From Gammaproteobacteria bacterium (lineage in GTDB: Bacteria; Pseudomonadota; Gammaproteobacteria; Steroidobacterales; Steroidobacteraceae), in contig VGTW01000001.1 of assembly GCA_016874555.1 (NCBI GenBank), positions 23,637 to 87,636 on the forward strand: a DNA stretch of 64,000 bases, read 5' to 3'. The position numbers and the translations under genes were made by a program. The notes under the pieces are model-generated. The model made no database searches. It worked only from the letters and a program-made list of their open reading frames with translations, and was not told the DNA's origin. Of the stretch, positions 63,010 to 64,000 are shown piece after piece (the first letter of the stretch is position 1; each line of letters begins with the position of its first letter).

Positions 63010-64000
<991 letters not shown>

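Overview
The window looks like chromosomal DNA of a GC-rich gammaproteobacterium. The evidence is gene order: rph-rdgB-hemW, yicC-gmk-rpoZ-spoT-ridA-recG, ubiC-ubiA, comF facing bioB-bioF-bioC-bioD, aroK-aroB-dgt facing mrcA, and tesA facing an ATPase/permease pair. A Steroidobacterales/Nevskiales-type relative is my guess only; no rRNA, tRNA or marker comparison is possible here. Most of the window is rich in TCGA and CTCGA words. The first 2.7 kb is not, and may have a different origin.

Layout. 1-2.8 kb: tail of an upstream gene, a membrane protein, an alpha/beta hydrolase and a secreted PHB-depolymerase-like esterase, then a perfect hairpin and a stump of a Tat-signal gene. 2.8-3.86 kb: a shattered beta-CASP metallo-beta-lactamase nuclease gene. 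3.9-7.8 kb: two-subunit molybdenum hydroxylase (IorA/IorB type) and an M20 amidohydrolase. 7.8-10.8 kb: Zur-like regulator facing a COG0523 GTPase, a WD40 protein and the M20 gene. 10.8-12.5 kb: small transporter, DUF3024 protein, PDZ fragment. 12.5-20.2 kb: nitrilase-fold protein, MaoC hydratase, 2-hydroxyacid dehydrogenase, secreted protein, then an RND efflux adaptor and pump. 20.2-24.2 kb: the four-gene Anbu (proteasome-like) operon. 24.2-28.5 kb: YciI protein, ahpD, ahpC, oxyR, photolyase, Dabb protein. 28.5-32.2 kb: aldo/keto reductase, acyl-CoA dehydrogenase, LysR regulator. 32.3-34.0 kb: DUF1838 pseudogene and DUF1993 gene between two 78-bp inverted repeats. 34.0-39.5 kb: FtsX-type permease, ATPase, tesA, acyl-CoA synthetase. 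39.5-48.8 kb: dgt, aroB, aroK, mrcA, a nucleotidyltransferase-like hypothetical, gltA, an M48 protease and rpmE. 49.1-59.9 kb: hemW, rdgB, rph, yicC, gmk, rpoZ, spoT, ridA, recG, ubiC, ubiA. 59.9-64.0 kb: broken comF and the biotin operon, running off the end inside bioD.

Two themes stand out. First, stress and metal handling are grouped: Zur/COG0523, OxyR/AhpCD, Anbu, photolyase and RND efflux. Second, decay is frequent: beta-CASP nuclease, PDZ protein, DUF1838 protein and comF are all broken. Several intact genes have lost signature residues: the COG0523 P-loop and CxCC, the nitrilase catalytic Cys, and the BioC SAM motif. Nothing here is clearly a new defence or mobile system. The most unusual items are the degenerate COG0523 GTPase, the inverted-repeat-bounded DUF1838 segment, and the composition break at about 2.8 kb.
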